This document shows, piece by piece, positions 41,864 to 51,043 of a DNA stretch of 64,000 bases. Source of the stretch: Cupriavidus oxalaticus. Its GTDB lineage: Bacteria > Pseudomonadota > Gammaproteobacteria > Burkholderiales > Burkholderiaceae. The DNA is taken from assembly GCF_004768545.1 (NCBI RefSeq), contig NZ_CP038634.1:1240001-1304000 (forward strand), in the 5' to 3' direction. Within the stretch, counting starts at the first letter, position 1. Each line of letters opens with the position of its first letter. Position numbers and translations under genes: made by a program. A model generated the notes under the pieces. The model was not told the origin of the DNA and searched no databases. It saw nothing but the letters and a program-made list of their open reading frames with translations.

Positions 41864-44302
41864 TTACTGCGGCACCAGCTCCAACCTCTCCCTGCTCACC
41901 CTCTCCACCGCCTTGCGCGTATAAACCAGCGGGAAATACTCCCCCTTGGCCCACAACGGCGCCAGGTCGCGGTAATGCGCGCTCGCAGGATTGCCCGACT
42001 GCCCCGGCGTGTTGATCACGCGCGAGCCATCCCAGTTGCCAACATCCAGCACCATGCGGAACGAGGCCCCCGCGGTCAGCCGGAAATCGTTGTTTCGGTA
42101 GCTGGTATTCATCGGCGTAAAGGCCGAGCCGCCGATCGGGCCAGCGTTGACGTTGAACTGCTGCCGCTCGGCGTCGTTCAGGATCGGGTCCATCGGATGC
42201 GTGAACACCGCGGTGTGCAGCTTGCCCCATTGCCAGCCGCGCGGGTCGGGGCCGAGCTTGCCTTCCACCTCGGCCAGCGCGGCCTTCAGCGATTCGAGCA
42301 TCACCGCATTGCGCCGCGCCGCCGGCATCCACGGATCTGGCTGCTCCAGCACCGCGACCACGCGCGCTGCATCGCCGGCGCCGACCAGCCGGGCGGCATC
42401 GGCGGGCAAGGCCGCGCGCACCACCGCCGGGCGCAGGTGCTTGCTGAACCAGACTTCGAACAACGCCGCCGCGGCGCTGTCGGCGCGTTCGTTGCCGTCC
42501 CAGCCGCGCAGCAGGTCAAGGCCGCGCGCCAGTTGCGCGTCGTCGCTGCGCACGTCCTTCAGCAGCGCCACCACGCGCTGCGCCGGCAGCGACACCGTGT
42601 CGTTCTGCCACGCCATCGAGTCCTGCACCGAGCTGCGCGGACTGGCGCCCACCACCGCCTTCAGGCGCCGCGCGCGCGAGCTGTCGCTCCATTCGTAGCC
42701 CACGCCCGGCTTTGCCGCCGGATGCTCGGGCGGGATGTTGTTCTCGTTGGCGGTGACGATATAGCCGGGCGCCGGGTTGTAGGCCCACGGCAGCTCGTCC
42801 ATGTTGCGGTAGCCGGCCCATTCATAGCGGCCGTCGCCCGGCACCGGCGTCAGCCCGTCCCAGTTGGGGCGCTTGACGGTCAGGCCGCCGGGGATCCAGC
42901 CGATATTGCCGCCGGTGTCGGCATAGACCTGGTTTTCGCCGGGCGCGCCCCAGCGGTTCATGGCGGCGCGGAACTGGTCCCAGTTGCGCGCGCGCATGTA
43001 GTCCATCGAGCCGAAGTACGGCGCCATGCCGTAGTCGAGCCACGCGGCGCGCAGCACCCAGGCGCGCGCGGCGTCGGCGTACAGCACCGGGCCGTGGCGG
43101 GTGAAGTCGACGGTGACCTTGCGCGGTGCTGACTCGCCCTTGACGACGATCTCCTCGGTGACGGTCTCCATCGGCTCCCAGCGGCCCTTGTACTTGTATT
43201 CGCGCGCGTTGGCCGGGTTCAGCTCGTAGCCGTAGAGGTCTTCCTGGTCCATGTAGAAGCGCGTCAGGCCGAACGCGATGGTGCCGTTGTGCCCGATCGA
43301 GATGCCTGGCAGGAACGGCTCGCCCGCGCCGATCACCGACATGCCGGGCGCGTTCAGGTGGCTGATGTAGCGCAGGCTGGGCGCGCCATGCGAGCGGTGC
43401 GGGTCGTTGGCCAGGATCGGCCGGCCGGTGGTGGTGCGCTTGCCGCCGATGACCCAGTTGTTGGAGCCGAGGCTGCGGCCGGTGTCGCTGTTGGGGTCGA
43501 CCAGTGCGTAGAGCTGGTCGAGCGGGATGCTGGCGTTTTGGGCGCCGCTCCATGCGTCCTTGGGGAAGCGCGCAGCGGCGGTGGCCAGCTCGTAGGCACG
43601 GCGCAGCTCGGCAGCGGGCACCGTGCAGGGATCGAGGCCGGCGCTGAGTCTCGGTTCGACCGGCGGGTCGAGCTCGCGCCGGATCCAGTCGGCGCGCACG
43701 GCATCGGCCTTGGCTTCGCAGAACAGGCGGGCGCGATCGATCTCGCCGGTGAAGTTCAGCGTCAGGCCGTGGTGGCGGATGCGCACGATATCCTCGGCCT
43801 GCCAGCGCGCGGGCTTGTAGTTGAGCTTGCGGAACTCGGGCGGCAGCAGTTCCGGCTTCTGCTCGGTCAGCGCCACGTAGGCGTTCACGCCCGCAACGAA
43901 GGCCTCGGCGACGCGCTTGGCGTCGGAGCCGTAGGCCAGCCATTCGCGGTACATGTCGCCGCGGAACAGCACCGCGCGCGCCATGCGGTCGCCGTCGGCA
44001 TAGGCGGGGCCGAAGTCCTTCGCCATCTCGCCGAGGCCGCGCTTGCGCCACAGGTCGATCTGCCACAGGCGGTCGCGCGCTGCCATGAAACCCTGCACGT
44101 AGAAGGCGTCGTAAAGCGTGCCGGCGTAGATATGCGGCACGCCCCAGCGGTCGACCAGCACGGTCGCGGGTTTCTCCAGGCCGGGAACGGCCAGGCGGTC
44201 GGCGCGCGCGGGCGCCTCGGCCATGGCGGCGGGGATGGTGGTGGCAACGGTGGTGGCAGCCAAAGCCAGCGCAGCGGCAAGGCGGCGGGGGGTGCGTCGC
44301 AT
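41864..44302 (-). CDS. Penicillin acylase-family (Ntn) amidohydrolase
   Basis: An 812-residue exported precursor of the penicillin acylase family, whose members cleave amides such as penicillins or acyl-homoserine lactones. A signal peptide ends near PAAMAEA. The alpha chain (LVDRWGVPHIYAGTLYDAFY) is followed by a spacer, and the beta chain would begin at the serine of GSNNWVIGG, the self-cleavage site. Typical GEPFLPGISIGHNGTIAFG and DPHRSHGAPS follow. The ATG at 44302 follows AGGAG. It lies 126 bases after the diflavin reductase gene on the same strand. AHL versus beta-lactam preference cannot be told. Confidence 0.87.
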   Translation of the reverse strand: MRRTPRRLAAALALAATTVATTIPAAMAEAPARADRLAVPGLEKPATVLVDRWGVPHIYAGTLYDAFYVQGFMAARDRLWQIDLWRKRGLGEMAKDFGPAYADGDRMARAVLFRGDMYREWLAYGSDAKRVAEAFVAGVNAYVALTEQKPELLPPEFRKLNYKPARWQAEDIVRIRHHGLTLNFTGEIDRARLFCEAKADAVRADWIRRELDPPVEPRLSAGLDPCTVPAAELRRAYELATAAARFPKDAWSGAQNASIPLDQLYALVDPNSDTGRSLGSNNWVIGGKRTTTGRPILANDPHRSHGAPSLRYISHLNAPGMSVIGAGEPFLPGISIGHNGTIAFGLTRFYMDQEDLYGYELNPANAREYKYKGRWEPMETVTEEIVVKGESAPRKVTVDFTRHGPVLYADAARAWVLRAAWLDYGMAPYFGSMDYMRARNWDQFRAAMNRWGAPGENQVYADTGGNIGWIPGGLTVKRPNWDGLTPVPGDGRYEWAGYRNMDELPWAYNPAPGYIVTANENNIPPEHPAAKPGVGYEWSDSSRARRLKAVVGASPRSSVQDSMAWQNDTVSLPAQRVVALLKDVRSDDAQLARGLDLLRGWDGNERADSAAAALFEVWFSKHLRPAVVRAALPADAARLVGAGDAARVVAVLEQPDPWMPAARRNAVMLESLKAALAEVEGKLGPDPRGWQWGKLHTAVFTHPMDPILNDAERQQFNVNAGPIGGSAFTPMNTSYRNNDFRLTAGASFRMVLDVGNWDGSRVINTPGQSGNPASAHYRDLAPLWAKGEYFPLVYTRKAVERVSRERLELVPQ

Positions 44303-44428
44303 CAGGTCTCCTCGGTTTTGTGTTCGCTGCAAATGCTTTGCAGTCCACACCGAAGATAGTGCATGCGCGGCCGGGGCGCGAGTGGGTAAAGGAAGGCGCG
44401 GCCGATCTCCGCACGGCACGTGGTGCAA

Positions 44429-46027
44429 TCAGTAGACGTCGCGCCGGTAGCGGCCCTCGTCGGCAAGCTGGCGCAGCGCGGGTTCGCCGAGGATTTCCGT
44501 GAGGGCCTCGTTGACGCCGCCGGCCATGCCTTGCAGGCTGCCGCAAACATAGATGGCCGCGCCTTCCTGCACCCACTCGCGCACCAGCGCCGCCTGCGCG
44601 CGCAGCGCGTCCTGCACGTAGTGCGGCGTGGCGCCGTCGCGCGACCAGGCGTGGTCGACACGCTGCAGCGTGCCGTCGGCCCGCCATGCGGCCAGTTCGT
44701 CGGCGAAGAAGGCGTCATGCTGCGCCGAGCGCTCGCCGAACAGCAGCCAGTTGCGGCGCCGTGCCGCCGCGGCGCACGCCTTCAGGTGGGCGCGCAGGCC
44801 GGCCAGCCCGGTGCCGTTGCCGACCAGGATCAGCGGCCGATCGTCGGCGGGTGGATGGAAGCTGCGGTTGGCGCGGATGCGCAGCGCAATGCGCGCGCCC
44901 ACGGCCGCATGCTCGGTCAGCCAGCCGGAGGCCAGCCCCAGCCGGCCGTCGTCGCGGCGCGCCTGCCGCACCAGCAGTTCGAGGCGGCCGTCCTGCGGCA
45001 GCGAAGCAATTGAATACTCGCGGTGCGGCAGCGGCGACAGCGCATCGACCAGCTGCTGCGGCGGTACGGCCTGCATCGCGGCAAAGTGGACGTCGGGCAG
45101 CGGCATGCGCGTGGCCAGCGCCTCGGCTAGCGTCAGGTCGCGGGCGTCGCAGCGCACCGGCGTGGCACCGTCCAGCGCGAGGCGCGCCAGCAGCCGCGCG
45201 ACCTCGGCCGGCGCATGGCATGGGCCGACTTCGGCGATATCGCCCGGCTGCCAGTCGAGCGCGTCGCGGTCCCGCGGCTCCAGCACCACGTGGAACGCCG
45301 GCGCGCCGTGGCTGCCGGGATTCAGGTGGCGGCGCTGGGCCAGCACCCAGTCGCCGTAGGGCTGGCGCTCCCAGTCGGCAATCTCGGCGCCGCCGCTGAG
45401 CGCCGACAGGTGGTTCTGCCAGTGGCGCAGCGCGCCGGCATCGCCGTTGTCGACCTCGATCAGGTCGAACAGCGGCTGCGCGCGATGGCGCTGCAGCCAG
45501 TGGTCGAGCGCGTGGCCAAAGGCGCAGAAGCGCGCGTAGCTGCTGTCGCCGAGCGCCAGGATGCCGTAGCGCAGCTCGCGCAGCCCGTCCGCGCGGCCAG
45601 CCAGCAGCCGGCGCGCAAACCCGCAGGCGCTGTCGGGCGCGTCGCCCTCGCCGGTGGTACTGACCACGAACAGCGCCTGCCGGCAGGCGGCCAGCCGGCC
45701 GGCATCGACATCGGCCAGCGACAGCAATTGCACCGGCATGCCGGCGCCCTGCAGCGCGGTCGCGGTCTGCAGCGCGAGCTGCTCGGCAAACCCGGTCTGG
45801 CTGGCATAGGCGACCAGCGTGGCGCCGTCCGTGGTGCCTGCCAATGCCGCCACGCGCGTGCGCCGCTGGCGGTGGGTCGCCAGCACCGTGCCGCAGAAGC
45901 CGGCATAGGCGGCGACCACGCCGGCGGCGATGGCGCTGCGCGACGGTCCCAGCAGCGACAGCGCCACGCCGCCGGCCAGCGCCAGCCAGCTGGCGCCGGC
46001 AAAGGGTGAAAGGATGGGACGGCTCAT
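44429..46027 (-). CDS. Membrane-anchored diflavin reductase (CysJ-like)
   Basis: A 532-residue protein combining a hydrophobic N-terminus (two helices in residues 8-50) with a flavodoxin domain (LVAYASQTGFAE, STTGEGDAPDS, LALGDSSYARFC) and a ferredoxin-reductase module: FAD site REYSIASLPQDG, NADPH sites GNGTGLAGLRAHLK and FGERSAQHDAFFADEL, IYVCGSLQGMAGGV, ending in an aromatic RRDVY. It would take electrons from NADPH to FAD to FMN at the membrane. The ATG at 46027 overlaps the stop of apbE (ATGA). Sulfite reductase is unlikely, since no cysI-like gene is nearby. It probably feeds the periplasmic flavoprotein made by this operon. Confidence 0.83.
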   Translation of the reverse strand: MSRPILSPFAGASWLALAGGVALSLLGPSRSAIAAGVVAAYAGFCGTVLATHRQRRTRVAALAGTTDGATLVAYASQTGFAEQLALQTATALQGAGMPVQLLSLADVDAGRLAACRQALFVVSTTGEGDAPDSACGFARRLLAGRADGLRELRYGILALGDSSYARFCAFGHALDHWLQRHRAQPLFDLIEVDNGDAGALRHWQNHLSALSGGAEIADWERQPYGDWVLAQRRHLNPGSHGAPAFHVVLEPRDRDALDWQPGDIAEVGPCHAPAEVARLLARLALDGATPVRCDARDLTLAEALATRMPLPDVHFAAMQAVPPQQLVDALSPLPHREYSIASLPQDGRLELLVRQARRDDGRLGLASGWLTEHAAVGARIALRIRANRSFHPPADDRPLILVGNGTGLAGLRAHLKACAAAARRRNWLLFGERSAQHDAFFADELAAWRADGTLQRVDHAWSRDGATPHYVQDALRAQAALVREWVQEGAAIYVCGSLQGMAGGVNEALTEILGEPALRQLADEGRYRRDVY

Positions 46028-47052
46028 GCCAGCATCGCGGCAAAAGCCGGGGAAAGATGTTCGTCGAAACCGCCCGGCGTGCGCACCAGGAAGCGCGCGG
46101 CAATGCCGTGGCGGCGCGCGTGCGCCATGCCGGCCTCGGGGCCGAGCACGGTCAGCGCGGTGGACAGCGCATCGGCCAGCATGCACTGCGGGTGGATCAC
46201 CGTGACCGAAGCCAGCGCGTGGCTGGCCGGGTAGCCGGTGCGCGGGTCGATGGTATGCGCATAGCGCCGGCCGTCGCGGTCAAAGTAGCGGCGGTAGTCG
46301 CCGGAGGTGGCGACGGACAGGCCGTGCAATGCCAGCAGGGTCTGCCCGTGCTGTTTTTCCTGTTTTTCTTGTTCGTCGCTGCCCAGGCCCGGCGGCGCTT
46401 CCAGCGCGACCCACCACGGCATGCCGTCAGGCTTGACGCCATGGCCGCGCAGTTCGCCGCCGATCTCGGTCAGGTGGTGCGCCAAACCCTGCGTGTCGAG
46501 GTAGCGCGCCACCGCGTCGACGGCAAAGCCCTTGGCGATGGCGCAGAAATCCAGTGACACGCCGCCGGGCTGGCGCGCGCGCCTTGCATCGTCATCGAGT
46601 TCGATGCGCGACCAGCCACAGCGGCCGCGCGCTGCCTGGACGGCATCGGGCGACGGCGGCGCGCCGCGCCGCGGCGCCGGGCCGAAACCCCACAGGTCGA
46701 CCAGCGGCCCGGCGCTCGGGTCATATGCGCCGCCGCTGTCGCGCGCCACCTGCAGCGCGCATTGCAGCACGGCAAAGCAATCGGGCGGCAGCTCGTGCCA
46801 GCTGCCCGCCCCGGCGCGGTTGAAGCGGCTGATATCGGAATCCGGCTCCCAGTTGCTCATCTGCGCAATCACGCCGTCGATCACCGAGGCGATGCCTGCG
46901 CCGATGGCATCGGCATCCGCAGCCGGCGGCAACATGGCCACGACCGACCAGGTCGTGCCCATGCTCGCGCCGCCCCAGCGGTGCTGCCGCCCATCGCGCG
47001 CGGGCGGCACCGGAGGTGCTTGCAGCGCGACGGGGACCAGGATGCGGTTCAT
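46024..47052 (-). CDS. apbE: FAD:protein FMN transferase (ApbE)
   Basis: A 342-residue ApbE-family enzyme that links FMN through a phosphoester to a serine or threonine of a target protein. Conserved parts are GGASMGTTWSV, DFCAIAKGFAVDAVA, EIGGELRGHG and HTIDPRTGYPASHALASVTV. No signal peptide or lipobox is visible from either start, although known targets are usually outside the cytoplasm. An inserted low-complexity EQEKQEKQHGQT lies in a loop. The gene is 11 bases downstream of the DUF4198 gene and overlaps the reductase gene by 4 bases. Confidence 0.87.
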   Translation of the reverse strand: MNRILVPVALQAPPVPPARDGRQHRWGGASMGTTWSVVAMLPPAADADAIGAGIASVIDGVIAQMSNWEPDSDISRFNRAGAGSWHELPPDCFAVLQCALQVARDSGGAYDPSAGPLVDLWGFGPAPRRGAPPSPDAVQAARGRCGWSRIELDDDARRARQPGGVSLDFCAIAKGFAVDAVARYLDTQGLAHHLTEIGGELRGHGVKPDGMPWWVALEAPPGLGSDEQEKQEKQHGQTLLALHGLSVATSGDYRRYFDRDGRRYAHTIDPRTGYPASHALASVTVIHPQCMLADALSTALTVLGPEAGMAHARRHGIAARFLVRTPGGFDEHLSPAFAAMLA

Positions 47053-47063
47053 CAGCGCAATGC

Positions 47064-47930
47064 TTATTGCGGCAGCACTTCTACCGTGACCGCGTAGGTC
47101 GCGCGGCGCGACTTGGCCTGCTTGAAGGTCGCCTTGTCGTCGCGCACCTCGGCTTCCATCCAGTACATGCCGGGCGCCGGCCACTTAACGCTGAACTTGC
47201 CGTCGGCGTCGGTGGTGACGCTGAGCTCCTGCAGCTTGTCGCGATAGCGGATGCCGCCCGGCACCACCTCGACCTTCAGATTGGCGGCGGGCTTGCCGTC
47301 GAGCAGCAGGCGGAAGCTGGCGGTGTCGCCTGCGACCAGGTCGTTGGGATGCGTAATCGGGGCCAGCTCCAGGCCGCGGCCGGTGGTGCGCAGGCCCTTG
47401 TCGCTGGGCTTGCCGGCGGTGACGAAGGACTCGACCCGCCCTTCGGCCTGCGTGACCGTCAGCTCCTGCGCGTTGGCCGGGACTTCCCTGGCGAAGTTCT
47501 CCGCCGAGCCGCGCCAGCGCTTTGCCTGGCCATCGACCTTGTAGCTGGCGAACACGCCCTGGTTGACCACCGCCACGCGGTACGTGCCCGGCTGCGTCAA
47601 GTGCACGTCGAAGGTGCTGCGGTACTTGCCGGTCGCCGCGTTCTCGGCCTTGACGGCGCTGCCGTCCGGTGCGGTCACCTGCAGGTTGTCGAGGCGCAGC
47701 GGCACGTGCTCGAAGTAGAACAGGTCGTTGGAGACCGCGGCGTCCACGGTCACCCACGAATCGTTGCCCGACAGCACGGTGGCCGACGGCAGCAGCCACT
47801 GGCGGTGCGCGTGCGCGGCCAGCGGCGCCAGCGCGGCCAGGGCGAGCACGGCCAGGTTGGTGGCCATGTGGGTGGCCATGCGGGAACGGGCGGGGGACAG
47901 GATGGCAGACAGGTTGGCGGCGGGTTTCAT
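47064..47930 (-). CDS. DUF4198-family periplasmic protein
   Basis: A 288-residue exported protein. A signal peptide ends near APLAAHAH, followed by HRQWLLPSATVLSGNDSWVTV, the DUF4198 start, often rich in histidine and thought to bind metals. The end has a beta-sandwich region (VEVVPGGIRYRDKL, FSVKWPAPGMYWMEAE). Members are found beside nickel/cobalt or iron transport genes. The ATG at 47930 has a GGAG seven bases upstream. It lies 19 bases downstream of the DUF2271 gene. Confidence 0.83.
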   Translation of the reverse strand: MKPAANLSAILSPARSRMATHMATNLAVLALAALAPLAAHAHRQWLLPSATVLSGNDSWVTVDAAVSNDLFYFEHVPLRLDNLQVTAPDGSAVKAENAATGKYRSTFDVHLTQPGTYRVAVVNQGVFASYKVDGQAKRWRGSAENFAREVPANAQELTVTQAEGRVESFVTAGKPSDKGLRTTGRGLELAPITHPNDLVAGDTASFRLLLDGKPAANLKVEVVPGGIRYRDKLQELSVTTDADGKFSVKWPAPGMYWMEAEVRDDKATFKQAKSRRATYAVTVEVLPQ

Positions 47931-47949
47931 CGTCGGGCTCCGGGAAGGA

Positions 47950-48474
47950 TTACGGCTTCAGGTCGACGGTGACACCGCCGAGTTCGTGGTCGCCCTTGGC
48001 GCGGGCGGTCTGTGCGGCTTGCGGCGGCCAGGTGAACGGCACGCGCACCAGCTCGCGTCCGCCGACTTCGCGCGCGGCTTCGACCACCAGCTGGTAGTCG
48101 CCCGCCGGCAGCTTGCCCAGCGGGTTCTTGCCGTCGCGGAAGCTGACCGTGTGCTCGCCCGGCGCGCGGGTCGCGCCCGAGATGCCGTCGGCCGGCATGT
48201 TCAGGTCGCGGCCGGCCTTGCGCCACCACTGGCGCATGTCCTTGAGCCACTTGGTGCCCTCGTTTTCCTTGAGCTTGCCGTCATACCAGACCGCCAGGGT
48301 CTGCACCGGGCTCTGGTCGGCGCGCTCGACCCACATCGCCACATAGGGCTTGTGGTACCCGGCCACGTTAAGTCGCGGGATTTCCACCTTGACGTTCAGG
48401 TCGGCGGCCAGCGCGGGGCCCGCGAACGGGACCGTGGCCATGCCGGTCAGGGTGACGGAGAGCAGTCGGCGCAT
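47950..48474 (-). CDS. DUF2271-family exported protein, likely flavinylated
   Basis: A 174-residue exported protein with a signal peptide (MRRLLSVTLTGMATVPFAGP, cut after ALA). The mature part begins LNVKVEIPRLNVAGYHKPYV, then AMWVERADQSPVQTLAVWY, the DUF2271 pattern. Near residue 98 it carries DGISGATR, an SGAT motif like the site where ApbE attaches FMN to other proteins (in NqrC and similar). With an apbE gene two genes downstream in the same operon, this protein is probably the FMN carrier; the attached threonine would be that of SGAT. This is inference; the motif is seen directly. Confidence 0.82.
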   Translation of the reverse strand: MRRLLSVTLTGMATVPFAGPALAADLNVKVEIPRLNVAGYHKPYVAMWVERADQSPVQTLAVWYDGKLKENEGTKWLKDMRQWWRKAGRDLNMPADGISGATRAPGEHTVSFRDGKNPLGKLPAGDYQLVVEAAREVGGRELVRVPFTWPPQAAQTARAKGDHELGGVTVDLKP

Positions 48475-48549
48475 ATTCGGAGAAACCTCGTCAGTGAGAT
48501 GCAGCAGGAAAATCGATCGGGATGCCGGCGTGCCTGGCCAGGGCCAGGC

Positions 48550-49206
48550 TCAGTGAATGAACAACACCGCCAGCAGCAGCGGCACCACCAGCCCCAGGCC
48601 GACCAGCGGCCAGGTCGCCAGCCGCCCGCCCGCATGCAGCTTGAGCAGGAACAGGCCGGTGACGCTGAAGACCAGGCACGCGAGCGCGAACACATCCAGG
48701 AACAGGCTCCATGCCTGGCCGGTGTTGCGGCCCTTGTGCAGGTCGTTCAGGTAGGAGATCGCGCCGCGCGTGGTTTTCTCGTACTGGGCCTCGCCGCTGT
48801 CGAGCTCAAGGCTGACCCAGGCATCGCCGCCCGGGCGCGGCAGCGCCACGTAGATTTCATCGGCCGACCATTCGGCCTCGCGCCCGCCGGCATCGACATC
48901 GAGCGCCTGTGCCAGCCAGGCGGCCAGCGCTTCGGGCACGGGCGCCTTGCGATCGCGGGCCTTGCCGTCGCCAGCGGGCTCCTGCGCGCGCAGCGTGTCG
49001 AGCAGCGCAGCGGGGGCGGTGGCATGGCGCGTCTCGACCGCGGGCTTTGCCTCGATCTGCGATGCGTGGTTAAGCGTAAATCCGGTCACGGCAAACAGCA
49101 TCATCCCGATCAGGCAGATCGCGGAACTGATCCAGTGCCACTGGTGAAGGTGCTTGAGCCAGAACGCGCGGCGCTGCTGGCCGGAAGCTGGCTGGGATTC
49201 GGTCAT
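48550..49206 (-). CDS. PepSY-associated TM-helix protein
   Basis: A 218-residue membrane protein. A first helix (WHWISSAICLIGMMLFAVTGF) is followed by a periplasmic domain and two more helices (FLDVFALACLVFSVTGLFLL, PLVGLGLVVPLLLAVLFIH). Histidines in KHLHQWHW before helix 1 and in NDLHKGRNTG before helix 2 are placed as heme ligands might be. It is the first gene of the DUF2271-DUF4198-apbE-reductase operon and could carry electrons through the membrane. The ATG at 49206 is chosen because the frame upstream is not protein-like. Confidence 0.78.
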   Translation of the reverse strand: MTESQPASGQQRRAFWLKHLHQWHWISSAICLIGMMLFAVTGFTLNHASQIEAKPAVETRHATAPAALLDTLRAQEPAGDGKARDRKAPVPEALAAWLAQALDVDAGGREAEWSADEIYVALPRPGGDAWVSLELDSGEAQYEKTTRGAISYLNDLHKGRNTGQAWSLFLDVFALACLVFSVTGLFLLKLHAGGRLATWPLVGLGLVVPLLLAVLFIH

Positions 49207-49478
49207 CGCGGTGGTAGGCGGCTGGCCCCGGTAGGACCGGCGGCCGGCCCTGCTGGGAATCCTGGGAAGCTGGAGCGCCGCCTTGCACACAAGACGCAGG
49301 GGTTGTGCCATTGCCATCACAATGACGGACGCAGGAGAGAAGGATAATCGTTCGCATTTGAATGCGCAAACGGTTCCGGGCGCGTCAGGTTACGGCGCAT
49401 TACAAGGGTCAGGCTTTGTGTGTGTGTGCGGCGCGCGCCCTCCTCGGATGCGCCGCTATAGCCACTATGACAGCGGCG

Positions 49479-50702
49479 CTACAACCACGTGCCCGCCGCC
49501 CACCCCGCCACGCCGCTGGCCAGCACCACCAGCCAGGGCGGCAGCTTCCACAGCATCAGCGCCACCAGCGCCAGCGCGACCAGCACGATATCGAGCGGCC
49601 CGCGCACCGCGCTGACCCACACCGGCTGCCACAGCGCCGCCAGCAGCAGCCCCACCACGGCCGCGTTGACGCCGGCCAGAGCCGCCTGTGCCCGGCGGTT
49701 GCGGCGCAGGCTATCCCAGTAAGGCAGCGCGCCGATGACCAGCAGCGCGCCGGGCAGGAAGATCGCCACCGTGCACAGCAGCCCGCCGGCCCAGCCGGAC
49801 GGCGGCACCTGCGACGAGGCGCCCAGGAAGGCGGCAAACGTAAACAACGGGCCGGGCATGGCCTGGGCCACGCCGTAACCGGCGAGGAAGGTTTCCTTGC
49901 CGACCCAGCCGGGCGCCACCACTTCGGCGTCCAGCAGCGGCAGCACCACGTGGCCGCCGCCGAAGACCAGCGCGCCAGCGCGGTAGAAGGCATCGAACAG
50001 GCGCACGGCGGGATCGGCGCTCAACTGCGCCAGCACCGGCAGACCGGCCAGCAGCAAGGCGAATGCCACCAGCAGCAGCGCCCCGGCACGATGGCTGACC
50101 GGCAGTCCGAGCGGCTCATGCGTGCCGGCCAGCGCCGGCCGCAGCAGCAAGGCGCCCGCCAGCGCCGCAACGGCCATCACCGCCACCTGCGTCCACGCCC
50201 CCGGCAGCGCCAGCACCGCGCCCGTGGCGGCGATCATGATGGCGATGCGCACCGGGCCACGGCACAGCGTGCGCGCCATGCCCCACACCGCCTGCGCCAC
50301 CACCGCCACCGCCACCAGCTTGAGCCCGTGCAGCACCCCGGGTGCCGCGGCCATGCCGTAGTGCGAGACGCCCAGCGCGAACAGGATCATCAGCAATGCC
50401 GACGGCAGCGTGAAACCCAGCCATGCGGCGAGCGCGCCAGCGTACCCCGCGCGCGACAGCCCCAGCGCGATCCCGGTCTGGCTGCTGGCTGGGCCAGGCA
50501 GGCACTGGCACAGCGCGACCACGTCGGCATAGGCGGCCTCGCTCAGCCACTGGCGGCGCCGCACCAGCTCATCGCGGAAGAACGCCAGGTGCGCAACCGG
50601 ACCGCCGAACGACGTCAGGCCGAGGTGCAGGAACACCAGGAACACGGCAAGCGGCCCCTCGTGGCGGTGGGTGTTTTCGGAGGGGCTCGGCAAGGTGGCC
50701 AT
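49479..50702 (-). CDS. chrA: Chromate transporter, long-chain CHR family
   Basis: A 407-residue inner-membrane protein with about ten hydrophobic segments in two homologous halves, typical of long ChrA proteins that export chromate. The first half has LGLTSFGGPVAHLAFFRDEL and CQCLPGPASSQTGIALG, and the second GALVFGGGHVVLPLLDAEVV and GYGVAQAMPGPLFTFAAFLG. No chrB regulator is present in this window. The gene is upstream of, and on the same strand as, the flavin operon, with a 272-base gap. Confidence 0.9.
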   Translation of the reverse strand: MATLPSPSENTHRHEGPLAVFLVFLHLGLTSFGGPVAHLAFFRDELVRRRQWLSEAAYADVVALCQCLPGPASSQTGIALGLSRAGYAGALAAWLGFTLPSALLMILFALGVSHYGMAAAPGVLHGLKLVAVAVVAQAVWGMARTLCRGPVRIAIMIAATGAVLALPGAWTQVAVMAVAALAGALLLRPALAGTHEPLGLPVSHRAGALLLVAFALLLAGLPVLAQLSADPAVRLFDAFYRAGALVFGGGHVVLPLLDAEVVAPGWVGKETFLAGYGVAQAMPGPLFTFAAFLGASSQVPPSGWAGGLLCTVAIFLPGALLVIGALPYWDSLRRNRRAQAALAGVNAAVVGLLLAALWQPVWVSAVRGPLDIVLVALALVALMLWKLPPWLVVLASGVAGWAAGTWL

Positions 50703-51043
50703 GTGCGCGGGGATCGATGGAGATAAGAAAGGCTACGTCGGTGCAACGCGCCGATTCTGCCGGATTTCCGGGGGCAACGGCGCGACAAGAGCCGGCAGCA
50801 GCACGTCTCGCATGCCACCCATAAAAAATAAGCGCTCACTACAGCACTTATAAGGCAAATGTATTAAAGCCAAACAACCACACCGCTTCCATGGACGGTA
50901 TTACCCCAATCAAGTTAGTTTCCTGCCCCGCCGTTAGCCCGCAGACGCACACGCATGCCCGGACAGGCGCCAACCACGAATGACGCCGCAGATGCGTGTC
51001 ACCGATGAGCAATGCGCAATGCGCTGAAGGAGGAATGGAAAGC
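50703..51043. other. Divergent promoter region, chrA and chemoreceptor gene
   Basis: A 341-base AT-richer gap with no convincing gene. On the minus strand TTTGGC (50869-50874), 16 bases, TATAAG (50847-50852) is a fair promoter for chrA. The AGGAGG at 51028-51033 serves the chemoreceptor start at 51044. Confidence 0.4.

Noticed and set aside
44429..46027. Naming the diflavin reductase CysJ (sulfite reductase)
   Set aside because: No hemoprotein partner is nearby, it has an N-terminal membrane segment, and its operon is a flavinylation operon.
50866..50895. Possible sigma-28 promoter for the chemoreceptor gene (TAAA, 15 bases, CGCTTCC)
   Set aside because: The second box matches GCCGATAA poorly, so it was not called.
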